Of a stretch of DNA of 64,000 bases, positions 12,051-25,300 are shown one piece after another. The DNA lies in NCBI RefSeq assembly GCF_019925205.1, contig NC_083560.1, positions 58,822,270 to 58,886,269 of the forward strand, read 5' to 3'. Made by a program: the position numbers and the translations under genes. Position 1 is the first letter of the stretch; each line of letters opens with the position of its first letter. The DNA is from Metopolophium dirhodum (lineage: Eukaryota; Arthropoda; Insecta; Hemiptera; Aphididae). Below the pieces are notes generated by a model. That model ran no database searches. It was not told the DNA's origin and worked only from the letters and a program-made list of their open reading frames with translations.

Positions 12051-15000
12051 TTATTGAACTATAAAACATCAACTACACACGTTATTAGTTTTTGATTTTA
12101 AATCGTACTTGTTACATAATAGACAAGATTGCTAGGTATATAAAGTTAACAATCGTAATAATATATAATAATCGTATAAATGCATAGTAATGTTAATTAT
12201 ATATCATACAGCTATTTTTGCTGAAATGCATTATATAAGTCCAGTTTTTCTAATGAAGGTTATCACATTTGTGGTGTTTTCAGTGTTAGGTCACTTTTAA
12301 AATTACACTTTTATGTATTTTAATACTAATTAACAAAAACTTGTACAAAACTTTTCAGTTAATGGAGAAAAAAAAATTGTAAATATCTGTAATTAGTAAT
12401 TACCGGGATTGTTTTCTGGTAAAACTATAATATCATCACTATTTAATTTGTTATTGTATTAATTATATATTATTAATCAATGTTCATGTGCAATAGGTAC
12501 TTATAATATTTATAAAACTAATACTTGTCTAATTTATGTGGTACCATAGGTATTATCGCAGTGATGCTTTTATGTTGCAATAATTATTAATACGCGACGT
12601 TATTCGCAATGGAAAACAAAGAAAAGAAAAAGAAAACTAATGAAATAATATGTCTTATACTACGGGTAAAGACGTCATCACTGGTGAAGATATAAAATAA
12701 TAAAATCGTTTACCAAAATTAGGCACAGTCATACGGATACCGCCTTCCTATGTAATTATAATTTACAACAACTCATATTTTTCGTAAATCATAAAAAAAT
12801 TACCAAAACCGTATTTTGCTGGCGGTCATAATTAACGTGGAAAACACGTTCTGGAATTACATGGTTATATAGTTCTCGGTGGAAATAAAATATAATAGGT
12901 ACATAGATAATAATCGGTACTTACTATACTTATAAACTCGTACAGTTGCAGTGATGAGCAATAATAATATGTATGAAAAATAAGTAGGTACCTGTATAAT
13001 TATCAATTGGCCGCAAGAAGGGCAAGTTCAATATTTTTTTAAAGAAGAAACGGGATGTCATCACTGCACTACTTCAAAGTAATTACGTACAGAGATAACT
13101 GTGATAAAAACCATATTACGCAAAAAAAATTCGGTAGATAACAATAGTGGTAGCAACCAAACAACTTCACACGGAGATCGCGTTAGTTGGAATGAAATGA
13201 CTTATATCAGGTATTATAATTTATAACGTGTAGACTAATTCTTGACGTTATAATAAAAACTCGCCAATAGGATACCAATAGGATTATACGTCATGTTTAA
13301 TAGGCAATAGCTAAAAATAAAGGGTGATTCAACCCAATTTTTACTTTAAAAATAAATTTATTACTTTAGTGATTTTCGGAATTATTAAGTAGGAATACTT
13401 AAATGTTGACGACTATATTATTTATTATTATCAAATACTTGGATTCTTTATGAATTGTACCAAGTTTCTTGTAGCGATACAAACTATTCTATATGCCTAT
13501 ACCTATATGGATATATTATTATTATGAACTTTACTATACTTTAATATAATGTATTTTTTTTTATTTTTGCTCATTTGCACAATTCGTAATATAATTGATA
13601 GAGTATATAGGAATCTGTTGAAAAAAATTAAAAAAATAAGCTTCTCAATAAAGATAGACTAATCTCTACCTACTTACACAATGAGGTATTAAAATTATTA
13701 TGAATTGTATAAAGCATTGCATTTAAAAAATGATTTCGAGGTTAATTATCCGGCGTTTTCAAAACGTCTCGCCTTTCAGCTTTCATAATGGTTTTTTCTT
13801 CGTGGATAGGAAAATTATAACGGAATAATAAAAATAATAAGAACGTTTTAGATGAAGATCTTTGATGATGCCTTTTAGATGAGTTCTCAGGTCTGTATAC
13901 ATATACGAAGCTATGTACAAAATGCATACCATTGCAGCATAAAAATATTTAGTGGAAAAAAATTGACAATTTAACTCTAAACGCTTTGCTTTGAATATCT
14001 AAAAGAAATTTCCATCATGTAATATATCACGTGCAATATGGGTTTTCTGTTGATAGGAAACACGCACGGATCTCGGTCCACCTATAGTTTAGTGTGTAAA
14101 TATTGACAATTTTAAATGCAATACGTTATGTATAATACGACCTCAAAAACAATTTTTTTCCACTAGACGATCGTGCTGATTTAACACATTTATACATTTA
14201 CACTATACATACTAATCGACAACCATTCCACTCCGTTTCCGTATTATAATAATAAGCGCCACTGCCGCCGGTTATATAATCTCGATATTATACTTCTGAT
14301 AATCTATGAGTATTCGATAATTTATTATTATTAGCGTTTATGACTCATAAACTCATAATATAGTAGTAGTTGCTTTATAAATAAATTTTCCAAAACATGA
14401 ATGAATACTTAGTTCAACCACCTACGTCGAGGGAAAAAAAATCTATAAAATTGTATTTACTTATTTATTGCTATATTGAAATGTGATAACCGACAATGAA
14501 CAAAATAAAAATATTCAAGATTTAAATTATTCATAAAACTCCTTATGTCCTAATTAGTGGTACATATATTATGTTATTTATTTCTGTTCATTCGTAAGGT
14601 AATAAAAAAAACTAGAAATATGTAAAAAATGTAAATTTACACATGAAATCACGAATGTAGATAATGGTATAACCGCAGTTTCTATAATGTTAGGTAGGTA
14701 CTCAAGATTTAGAGATAACGTATTGGTCGTTCAAAGTTAATCCCTTTATAATTAATAACTGCAGAATGTTTGACCTGATAATACGATTTTGGGTGTTCTA
14801 TAAAGGTTTTATAAAAAGTTTAGCAAAAGTTATTATATAGATATAATTTACTATTTATATTTAATAAATAACAATAATGATACATTTTTGAGTCAAATTG
14901 AAATATTTACACGTTTGAATTGAAATAGTATAATATGTATTATGTAACCACCATCCACGAATTCCTCCACAAATCGCTATTCACTAGCGTGAAACGAAAC

Positions 15001-15562
15001 GACCAACAAGGAAGTACTAAAACTCATCAATTAAATTTGTATTGATAATTTATAGTAATAACATCAAACATAATAATATGTATATTGTCATATTATTGTG
15101 TTATTGTATTATAGGTATATAAGTAAAAATTTGTCAGCCAATGGCCCAGATGCCAAAGCTTTTCCTAATAACAAAGATATATATATATATAACTTAAATA
15201 TATTACCGTATATGCAGAAAATTTCAACGAGGTTTTTCCAGTGATTAGCTAAGCCCCAGGGTTCACTTATTATTATAATAACAAATTTATTATGCGACCT
15301 TTCTACACGTTCTCCAATAAGATAAAATAATATGTGAGTAATATTTACCTAAGCCGTACATACCTACATTTTTTGAAAAATTTATTTTAACCTAAATAAT
15401 GGTCACATACTATGTGCACAAATCTACTACTGTAAAAACAAATTAGCATTTTTTGTTTTGCTCTGAATCTAGAAAAATAATATTAATAGGTCGGTAGGTA
15501 ATTAAAAAAACAAAAAAATATTACCATGATAGGTATGTTAGTTTATAAGATAGTAGTTTACA
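12051..15562. other. No gene recognised
   Basis: This is AT-rich DNA between repeats. A minus-strand frame of 61 codons at 13742-13927 and other short frames lack splice or compositional support. The stretch is part of the roughly 5.6-kb spacer between the arms of the inverted duplication. Confidence 0.35.
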
Positions 15563-15571
15563 GACTATAGG

Positions 15572-16112
15572 ACCCTTATAAAATTAGCAGCACAACTATG
15601 ACAGACACATATGCAATACACCCAACAAACTTGTTGGTAACTTGTTGGACATTGTTGGATTAACCCCAGACTTTGTTGGACTTTATTTCTGTTGGTAGAG
15701 CTTTAGACACTTACGTGCTGCCATCTATACTCCAACAGCACAACTTAACGCCAACAATATTCAACAAATCAAGCTGGACATTTTTCATAAGGGTGAAATT
15801 TCGCCAACGTAAGGTTGTGCTGTTGGGAGCACAACTTTGGAAAAGCTCTACTGGCTAAAATAATGTCCAAAAAATTTTCAGAGTGATCCAACAATGACCA
15901 ACAAATCAAGCTGGGCATTTTTTATAAGGGTGAAATTTCGCTAACGTTAAGTTGTGCTGTTGGAGTATAGATGGCAGCACAAAAGTGTCTAAAGCTCTAC
16001 CAACAGAAATAAAGTCCAACAAAGTCTGGGGTTAATCCAACAATGTCCAACAAGTTTGTTGGGTGTATTGCATATGTGTCTGTCATAGTTGTGCTGCTAA
16101 CTTTATAAGGGT
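15572..16112. mobile_element. Fold-back element with 9-bp TSD, Mutator-like (541 bp)
   Basis: A perfect 9-bp direct repeat GACTATAGG flanks the element (15563-15571 and 16113-16121). The ends are inverted: ACCCTTATAAA at the left and TTTATAAGGGT at the right. The inverted arms extend about 170 bp (15572-15750 against about 15946-16112). By eye they differ at about three bases and by one 11-bp tandem duplication (TAACTTGTTGG) in the left arm. The loop holds a degenerate direct repeat of about 66 bp (15762-15827 and 15899-15964). A 61-codon open frame at 15673-15858 is just arm and loop sequence. Long arms, no transposase and a 9-bp TSD fit a non-autonomous Mutator-like (MULE) fold-back element. 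High arm identity suggests a young insertion. Confidence 0.85.
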
Positions 16113-16121
16113 GACTATAGG

Positions 16122-16607
16122 TACATCAGCTGTAGGTACTTAACAAAATTCATTTTTTTTTAATTTCAATAAATACTTAAATTATTTATTATAGATAGCA
16201 TAAGATACCTATACATAGCTCGATGGCCGGAGGGTGTGGATGGGGATATAGTTCGACAACAGCACCTCATGTCTATATCCCAGATAGTATTTTGAAATGA
16301 TTATATTATAAAAATATTATAATAACGTTATACCAATGTCTAATATTTTAATCACACATTAGTATAATGTTATAGACTATAGTAATATTTTTAAACGAAA
16401 AAGCTTGGGGAGCTCAAGTGAGGCAATCGTTGTTTAGGGTGGTTTAGGTAAGTAGTACAGTTTAATAAAATAAAAAAAAAAACAATATACACAATGTCAT
16501 TTTGTAAATGGCCACACATCAGAGGGCCATATTTTTAATTCTTAATCATTGTCATGTCCATACGTATATTTCCTTTTATCGTAGATTAATATTATTATAT
16601 GTATAGG
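16122..16607. other. No gene recognised
   Basis: AT-rich spacer sequence. A GC-richer patch at 16220-16280 (GGCCGGAGGGTGTGGATGG) has no visible partner or frame. Confidence 0.3.
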
Positions 16608-16703
16608 CTAGGCTGGGAAAGTTAATGATTTTTTTTAACTCAGTAAAGTTAAATTAATATGCATTATAATTAAAAGTTAAAAGTTAATTTAACTTAACCT
16701 ATA
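16608..16703 (+). mobile_element. hAT-type MITE fragment (left end only)
   Basis: CTAGGCTGGGAAAGTTAATG followed by TTTTTTTTAACTCAGT and TTAATATGCA matches the first hundred or so bases of the family seen at 16853. The match breaks at CTATAG against TATAATATTATA, exactly at the edge of the inverted-duplication arm. It is a truncated copy abutting the duplication breakpoint. Confidence 0.7.
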
Positions 16704-16852
16704 GTATAATATTATAATCCGCAGCGTCATTTACCCGTAAACACATCACAGCTATTAAAAAGAAGAACAACAACAACAATAATAATAATCTTTCCCATAT
16801 AAACACTCTTGCACACGTCATATCCAATATCGTAATAGTTATTACTTATTAG
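16704..16852. repeat. Flank shared with 10978-11123 (arm of an inverted duplication)
   Basis: The reverse complement matches the flank right of MITE copy 1, including the hAT TSD (CTTATTAG at 16845-16852, the complement of CTAATAAG). Small indels separate the copies, for example TATGACG against TATG near 16820 and the triplet run. Confidence 0.8.
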
Positions 16853-17389
16853 CAAGGCTGGGCAAGTTTATGATTTTTTTTAACTCAGTTAAGTTAAGTT
16901 AATATGCACCAATAACAAAAAGTTAAAAGTTAAAAGTTAATTTAACTATAGGTTAACTCAGTTAAGTTAAAAGTCAATAAACTTTTTTGTCAACTTTTCA
17001 TTAAGTTCAAAAAAAATTAATTTGTTTATACAAGGCTTGCGTACTTAATTTTTTTTTAACGCATAACTAAATTATAGACTATAATGTTTAGACTTTTATA
17101 CATTATTTCCATATAAATTAGATTTGAATGATATACATTTTTAACTTTAAACAATTCACGGTAAATATTGTTTTACATAAAAACGAAATAGATTGAAAAA
17201 GTAAAATATAATAAAATTAAAAACAAAGTAAATTAACTCAACTTACTTTTTAAAATGAAAAATTAATTCGTTAATTTCACGTTAATTAAAAAAGAAATTT
17301 AGTAAGTTAACAGTTAAGTTAATAAAAAGCCAAAAGTAACTAGTCAAGTTAAAAAATAAAATTAACTTTTCAACTTAACTTTAACTTTG
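16853..17389 (+). mobile_element. hAT-type MITE, copy 2 (right end lost)
   Basis: It starts with an intact CAAGGCTGGGCAAG end and follows copy 1 in reverse complement nearly throughout. Near 17389 the AACTTTAACTTT run passes into GAGTCAATGAGTTTCTC, so the terminal GCCTAGCCTTG is missing. It shares the left TSD and flank with copy 1. It is therefore the duplicated form of the same insertion, not an independent one. Confidence 0.8.
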
Positions 17390-18518
17390 AGTCAATGAGT
17401 TTCTCATGTTTCTCTGTGTTAGCTATATGGAAAACACGGTGGCCCATCCTGTATACAGACACGAACGAATAGCTAATGTAGACATCGATCACTAATTAGC
17501 AACGGTATTTTGTTGATTGGTTTGCATTCGTCTATATTTGGATTTCATATATTTTAAGTGGTATTACGAAATCCGGATAAATATATTATAGACATTGCCT
17601 GTCAGCTATATATTATATTTTAGTATACCATAATATTATGAGTAATATTATATAATTTGAACTATAATAATGTTTTTATATTAAATCTTGTCGGAAATAA
17701 CTGAAAATTGGAATTCCTAATATAGGTATTTAATTTTTTTCGTTTCAAAATGATTTAAAATTTAATTTTTACAAGATTGTAAGTAGAAACCTACCTAAGT
17801 TTTGTAAAGGGCAAGTTCCAGACCACAACTGGTTACAGGACTATGATGACAAGTGACTCATTATAATATACTTAGCGAAGACTTGATAAAAACACACGAA
17901 CACATATTTTAATCGACTCTAGTCCAACAAATCTCATTATGTACCAGACGGCAGTTACAAACACTAAAATATAGTATAATAATTGAATCGGATGAGCATC
18001 ATCAGCCGTTCTTAGTGACGTATACATAACTCTAAGGGAGGGGATCAGTGGGGTGGATCAACCTGAACTGTGTACAAAAAATTGCCATTTTAAGAGATAT
18101 TTACAAAGCTCCAAACATAAAAAATAAACTGTCATTGTAGTGTATGAAAATAATAATTTTAAATGAAACTCAAACCCCGAAAATTCAAAATCTTACGTAA
18201 ATGCAGTGTTTTATATATTATTATCTATATTATGGTCTATCGAATATGGATCGTAATAAAACGTATATATATATATATTAGGTATCTAACCACATATGTA
18301 TTATAATTTGTATCGAAATTGTAAACTCAAATAATTAAAACATAAGAATCAATTGTTTTTTATTTTTATCAATTTATTTGTCTATTAATTCTTCAGCAAT
18401 GACGACCAACATCGATTGGGTTGTATCTTCTATCATTGTGTGGACCGGTGGTGGCTTAGCAAGTGGTGGTCGATGAGAAGATAGACGTGAAACAAGTGAT
18501 TAATTCTGTTGTCAACTG
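17390..18518. other. No gene recognised
   Basis: AT-rich DNA. A TA-repeat of about 14 bases lies near 18265. A GC-richer stretch near 18030-18070 (GGGAGGGGATCAGTGGGG) is unexplained. Confidence 0.3.
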
Positions 18519-18861
18519 CAGTGGTTTTAAACCTCTTTCAAATCGTGACCACCATTTTTAAACTTTTGTGATGCGACACCTTCAAAGTATTGTTTCATCA
18601 AAATTTAATTTAATTACCAATGAAATATTTAAAAGTAAGATTAGATTTTTTGATTTTTATTAATTTACATTAAAAATTTAATTAATTATAAAATGACAAC
18701 TATATTATGGAGGAACTGATAATTATAAATATTTGTGACTGTTATCCTGTTATCGGACATTAAAAAATAATTTACTTTATTTTATTTTAAAAATAATATA
18801 GTATTTTATGAAAAACCATTTCATTCTATATTTTTGGCGCCTTCCGAGTTGAAAACCACTG
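18519..18861. mobile_element. CAGTGG-ended hAT-like MITE (343 bp)
   Basis: The ends CAGTGGTTTTAAAC and GTTGAAAACCACTG are inverted repeats of the kind seen in hAT elements. Flanking 8-mers GTCAACTG and GTAAAGTA agree at five of eight positions, so a TSD is only suggested. The interior is AT-rich with no open frame. Confidence 0.6.
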
Positions 18862-20769
18862 GTAAAGTATATTTAATATAAAGTACTATAAACGGAATAG
18901 GTATAGTAAGTTGTGCTATATCAAATTATTATATTACCTCCATATATTATAATATGTTCAGTATCTACTTAAGTATTATAATGAAATAACTACTTACATT
19001 ACGAATTATGTTTTTAATTTGTTTCTAAAAAACATTATTTTACCTAAACATTTTCTTTTTTTAAACAAATGTTAAGTGAATATCTGACGTCCAAATCACA
19101 CCATTAAATACGCCCCTGACCACTCTCAACAATAATCATGATAATATAATATAATGTAATTACTTCTGGTGCGTCATCTACGTTTTGACAATAAATATAA
19201 TATATAACACTCAGTTTGCACTTATCAGTTATCGTTCAGATTAATTAGTTGTCTGAAGTTGTCACTATAACAGATATATTTCGAAGGTTATTATGCCTCA
19301 ACACGTTATACTTAATATAATATCCTGACGATTTATCCAGTCTAATGCCTGAAAAAATATGATAAATTGTACTTGGAAACAACTGGTTTTTGTTTCGACA
19401 AATTCGTCAAATTAATTTCATTTCCGGCATAGTTTTGACTGTTTAATTTCGTGTATATTACGCGTCCCTATCGTTGGTATACGCAAATTCAGCTAAATAG
19501 TCGTGTTTTCTGCTTCTCGCCCGAACGATAACTGTGATTTTTTTTTTTTGATTTTTATGATCTAGCTGACGGATAACGTAATCAAACCATATTTTTGTAA
19601 TTAACATACAGTTATGGCAGTTGTCATTTCGAAAGTCTCTGACGTACCTACGATACAAATTTGGAATAATATTTTACAAATTGTAACACTTAACAAAAAA
19701 TCGCTTGATTTTAATATTTTACATTTCCGACAAGTTTATTTTTTGTGTCATTGACCTTCACCACACGTGATATATAATAAATATTATAAAATAATTATAG
19801 TTATTCTCTTTTAGGCTATTACTACAATGATATAATGTATAATGATAATAAAATATTATGGTGCAGTGTGCAGATATACATCAAATACAATAAACATGTA
19901 CATAGTGTTGAGTGATTAAATTAGGTGGTCAAAACACATTATTTTGAAAATTGTTAGCTTTTTTTAAAATTGTTCTCTTAACAAAATTTAAGATAGGTAC
20001 CTACATTCAAGTTTTAATATTTTGCACATACCTAAGGCTATAATCATTATTTTTTTAACCCTTGTTTATACTTTGGTGATCAATAATGAGGTATTAACAA
20101 GTACCTATTGTCTTTTGATGTTTAATGGCCATTTATACTTTTAATTCCATTATCTCAATTGAATATCAAATATTATATAAACATTTTAAGTCTAGATAAG
20201 AGAAGTGAAGTGTCAAGATTATTTTAATTCGTGATAAGTTATAATCAATTAATTCAAAATGTTAATTTCAACATTTAAAAACAAAAGAAATATTATTAAG
20301 AAAGCGTTTTGTTTCATATTATATTGAATTTAAAAATGTCGGTTGCTGTTTGAAAATTAAAATTGAATATTGTATTGGTTTCACTGCAACAACAGCCATA
20401 ATAATATGTAGGTTAAAGGTGAACAAAAAATACTGTTATACCTATGATCACGCTTAACTTAAAAAATTAAATCCCCAAAATGCATACTTCATGTTATAAT
20501 GACATATATGTCTAATAATTACGATATATCGAGTTTAATATCCTCGCGATATACCGGTATCGTCGATGACCCCATTATATTACGTCGCTGCAACTGTTAT
20601 CGTGCACATCATATATTATAAACTCTCGACGAATTAAATATTTTAATATCTGTGAAATAAAATGGCATTCCTAGCTAAGGATATTATAGCATCTAATATA
20701 ATATTATGATATATTATGGTGTATACCTACATATTATATTATGATACCTTATAACTAATACCTATATAG
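18862..20769. other. No gene recognised
   Basis: AT-rich DNA. A short block near 19100 (AATACGCCCCTGACCACT) resembles the outer end of a CAGnGG-type element, but I found no partner end. One TAGGTACCTA palindrome is at 19994-20003. Confidence 0.3.
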
Positions 20770-21060
20770 TCTTTCCGAGTCCACTCACGCCACGTACAAA
20801 AAGGAAACGAGTTTCTGTCGGTCGTTTGCATGTTATGTATTATTATTATTATTTATATACACACACGGCTGTACGTCATTTATTCGGAAAAACGCGTTAT
20901 AGTAAAAATTATCGCGCTTCGGGCCCATAATATAGTGACCGTGCAGCCAGCAATGTGCGACAATAATAAATGGTCGACGCGCCTAATAATATTCAACGTT
21001 TCGAGTAATACTATTATTTATTTTCATAAGCCAACTCGAAGTATATAATGTACTCACGAC
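20770..21060. other. CpG-richer patch of unknown role
   Basis: Composition rises above the background, with CpG-containing words such as CGCGCTTCGGGCCC and GGTCGACGCGCC. A 72-codon plus frame (20830-21048) spans it but has neither a family signature nor splice context. It could be regulatory DNA or an unrecognised untranslated exon. Confidence 0.2.
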
Positions 21061-21734
21061 TTTTTATTATAACGGTGAAGGCGTGGACTTCCAAATGGGA
21101 TGGGCCTTACAACAGACATCATACCCAACATATATGCTATATAATAATAATGTATAATACGCATTCGACTCGTCCGCCTCTAAACATATTACCTATATCT
21201 CCACTACAGTGATGTTTTAATAATGTTGTACCTATTTATTTTTATACGGGACGTCGGTCGATGATTGTCCGAAATGAGACAAGCATAGTCGTATAAATCA
21301 TATTTTGTTCATAGTTCACTGCAACAACGCCGGCGACTGTAACGAGTTTATAAACACATTTTTCTTTTCTAAAATATACAAATTATAAGATGTCATTGGC
21401 TACAGTGGCGTGCTTGGTGTTTTCCAAAGGTGCAATAAGTGCACCCGTTAATGGAACAAACGTAATTCTCGGTCTATAAAGGAAACACGACAATATTAAC
21501 AAGATTTATGATAGTACTATGTACTCGAATCTCAAAAGCCGTACGATTGCGTACGGTAGATTGTAAATGTAAACAATTCAATAGTAGGTACTTTAGAGCA
21601 TGTCAATGGTGTATTCGTACTGCGAATTGTTCACTTATATTGTATTTGACGCACTTTTTGAGCTCAGTGTAAACAACTAATAATAATAGTCCGATACGAA
21701 AAGAATAATACTATACAAAGTGTTCAATGATAAA
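21061..21734. other. No gene recognised
   Basis: Mixed-composition DNA. A short CAGTGGCGTGCTTGG block near 21404 resembles a hAT-like terminus with no visible partner. Confidence 0.25.
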
Positions 21735-21754
21735 GGTTAGGTTAGGTTAGGTTT
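21735..21754 (+). repeat. Short interstitial TTAGG-type tract
   Basis: GGTTAGGTTAGGTTAGG followed by TTT is three copies of the arthropod telomere pentamer TTAGG plus flank. It is too short to be a telomere and may be chance or a healed break. Confidence 0.6.
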
Positions 21755-21884
21755 ATTTAAAACGCATAGCGCGGATTTTTACTGTATTTTTTTCTGATTT
21801 AATATTAGGTGCTCCTATTTTGAAAAATTTAAATTTTTAAAAAAATGTCCACTTTTGCGCAACAAAACAAATTTTTTATAAATG

Positions 21885-22315
21885 TTCCTACCTCCTTTGA
21901 GTTTGAATTTGAAGTACTTCAATTTATAAAGTTTATTTCTATCTTAAAAGTTGACTTATTGATAGTAATTTGAAGTTTTGATTTATACATGTTGTATTTT
22001 TCGTATTTTTTAACAGTCCATCTACAATTGAATAATTCTACAATGTTCTCTGTGATTTCGTATGTTTTTTTTTGAAAACGTATGTGTGTTGCAGTAAGTT
22101 AAACGCATTTACATTATTTTCACACACAAAATCACACGGAACACTGTAAAATGTTGTAGATAAACTGTTAAAAAATTCGATAAATATAACATGCATAAAT
22201 TGAAAGTTTAACTCACTGTTAATAAATCAATTGTTAATGTAAAAAAAACTTAATATGTCAAAATATTGCTTAAAAAGTAAAAAAAAATTGTAACTCAAAA
22301 AGGAGGGAGTAAAAA
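21885..22315. mobile_element. Imperfect fold-back (MITE-like) of about 430 bp
   Basis: The left half (CTACCTCCTTTGAGTT, AACAGTCCATCTACAA, CTCTGTGATTTCGTATG) recurs in reverse complement in the right half (CTCCTTTTTGAGTT, AACAGTTTATCTACAA, CGTGTGATTTTGTGTG). The symmetry centre lies near 22095. Arms are roughly 200 bp with many mismatches. I could not fix terminal repeats or a TSD. An old fold-back element is the likeliest reading. Confidence 0.6.
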
Positions 22316-25300
22316 CCCAAAAAAATTTGAGGTGAACTTTTTCAAAAACAAGTGTAATAATTTCAAGTCCTTTATGCAGTTAAAAAAACCTAAAATAAAA
22401 TTTAGAGCCATGTGTTTGAAATGTGTTTTGTTACTCTTATCGTTAAACACACTGTATTTCAGGTGGAAAAACGCTAACCTATCTGTGGAGGTCAAATAGA
22501 TCCGTCTGGTTTTCAAACATTTACAATTTACATTTTACAATATGGTGTAAAACGCTTGTAAATAAATATTTATTACGTTTATCTATGTGTTTCGAAAAAT
22601 AAAAATAATCAGCAAATTATTCAAACTGGTTCCGAAAATACGGAGTATAATTATTATAGAGTAGCCTACGACGGAGATTTATTTGTAGCAGCTGCAGGTA
22701 GATCAATGACAAGTGACAACCAAAAATATTATAACTTAGCGTTGTTTGTTCGCGTTATACAAATATTTTCGTTCCATAATCTTTGATTAGGATTATAGTT
22801 AAAATTATGATGTTCCATTAGGGACTACCAATTATTGAGCCCATCATTAAATCACGCGTTTATGCCATGAGCCCAAGCCTCGTAAAATAGGTAGGTCTTT
22901 TAGTGTAGGTATAGGTAATAAGCCTGGTTCGGAAATGATAACGTTTACTTTATTTTGGCTTGACTTATAATCTAGCAGTTATATGGACGTTGATGTCATG
23001 GTATTACAATTTGAAATAAGACATGTCCCTACTCCCTAGTGTTTTTTTTTCGTATATATTCTTCTTTGAGATGACGTAGACGGTCTCACCAAAAAACAAT
23101 TTAATTTTAATGTTATAAAGTGTTTTTATGAGAGCTTATATGATGACGTTTTTAAGTGTTCTTTAAATCGCTTATTTTGATGATTTTAGATGTCCTGGTA
23201 ATAAATAATGTGTATAATATAACTATTAACCATGGCATATTATTACCTAATTCCGAAAGTCCAAGGTTTAAATCACATCGTTGTTTAGAATATTTCCTGA
23301 TGTATACTATTCCGGTGTAGTTTTCCGTTTTATTTATTTCCACAATTTCGCTACATGCGTGTCTCCACAAATTTTTTCCGTTGTTGGAAATTAAAGCCAC
23401 ACAGACCCACATTTATATACCTACATATTATATTATGTATCAGTTTATTACCTATTGATTCCACCATCGCACATTTATCCACACGTGACCGGTCTATAAA
23501 AAGATTTTAATATTTATAAAAAATTTTTTTTAAAAAAACGCATGTATTTCAACTACTCTATGATATTAAGGTTACTACAACTGTTTGGTTACTAGATTAA
23601 AATATTTTTATATCCGATAAAAAATTTTACCAAATTGTACTTTTTGTAATGAAATTATTAGAAATAAGTATGTAGAAAAGTTAGCATATTGTATTGCGTT
23701 AGTGACAACAAAATAAATAAAACAATACGTAATTATTATGACACTATTATGTAATCAGTTTATACATATATGACAATATAGACAATATTATATGTATTTT
23801 ATTATTATTATAATTTTTTTTAAATTTATTACTCTTATTAGTTTGGAACTTCATGGAATTTACGCCCCTAAATAATTTTAAACTTTTAAAATATTACTCT
23901 TTTAATATTACTATTTTATTACCAATTCAAAAAAAGATGTGTTCGATATAATACTAGTATTATTATTATATTATACTTGTCATATTGGTATATTTTATTA
24001 TTAATATGAACTATCATCTTTATTATTTCATTATTATATATTATAATTGTGATATTCTATGCCCAAAATGTCAAAAAACTCCAACAAATTTTTCAATATT
24101 TTTAATTATTAAGTCTTTTAATACTATGTAAAATACATTCACTCAATTACCCTAAACCACGATATTTTTAATTAATATTTTATATTCACAGTGTCGCCTT
24201 CTCCAATATTTATATTATATTTTATTGTAATGTAACAAAAGCCAGTTCCTTCAGTGGAAAAATAAGTTAAATTGTATTAAAGTAATTATTTTAGAGTAAA
24301 TTTATACACGGCATGCAATTCAGATAGACCTGCCTCTATAAAATACCAATTTATATTAATTTATGCATGAAATTCGAATGCACAACTTTTTTTTATTTTA
24401 TAAGTTTTAACTATTATAAATTACGCATCAACAAACAAGGATACGGTATAGATTATTTCTGAACACTCATTAAAATAGCCTATACAAAACCCCTTAAAAG
24501 TGTTTTATATAGCTACATGAATATTATAGTTGTATACTTGTATAATAATAAAGTGTTTCAAAATAATTCTTTTTTATTTTAATGGTAATACGATTATTCA
24601 ATAACTTCTGTGGGGTTATCCATAATTGTTCTATTAATTTGTATGAAAATTATACACTTAATACATTAGGTACCAATATGTTACTTTATCGAACCAATTA
24701 ATAATTTTGATAATAGCACGGTTCAGACTATTTCTTTACAGCATTCAAGGTCTAACAATTTGTATTATGAAGTGAATTAGCAAAATTATTTCAATCTATA
24801 AGATCTAGTAAAAAATTGAATAATTTATTAGACAGAAAATTACATAATATTAAAATCAATTAAGATTGCACACTTTTATTGCCTCGTAACCCTGGATTGT
24901 AGCTACATATTATTATAAGTTAATTAAAGAATTCGTTTTAAATAAATTGCACTATATTTACAATTTAAGCAACTTAGTAACATATTGATGAATTTTAAAA
25001 ATCCAAGCCCCAAGCCCCATACCTTATCGTCATAATTAAAGTGTGAGTAAAAAGCATAATATACATACAATATTATATTATAAATTATAGTTCTTACTAC
25101 CTATATTTATTATTACCTACAATAGTATATAAATAAATAAATCGTCACAGTTTATGAATCTGAGATACCACGGTTATGTATAATATAATCATATCATAAC
25201 CAAATCATTGTGGACGTAATCCACACGTTGTATATATTTTTTAATGACAATATCACACATTTTATGGGTTAAACTCTACACTTTTAATAAATATAAAAAT

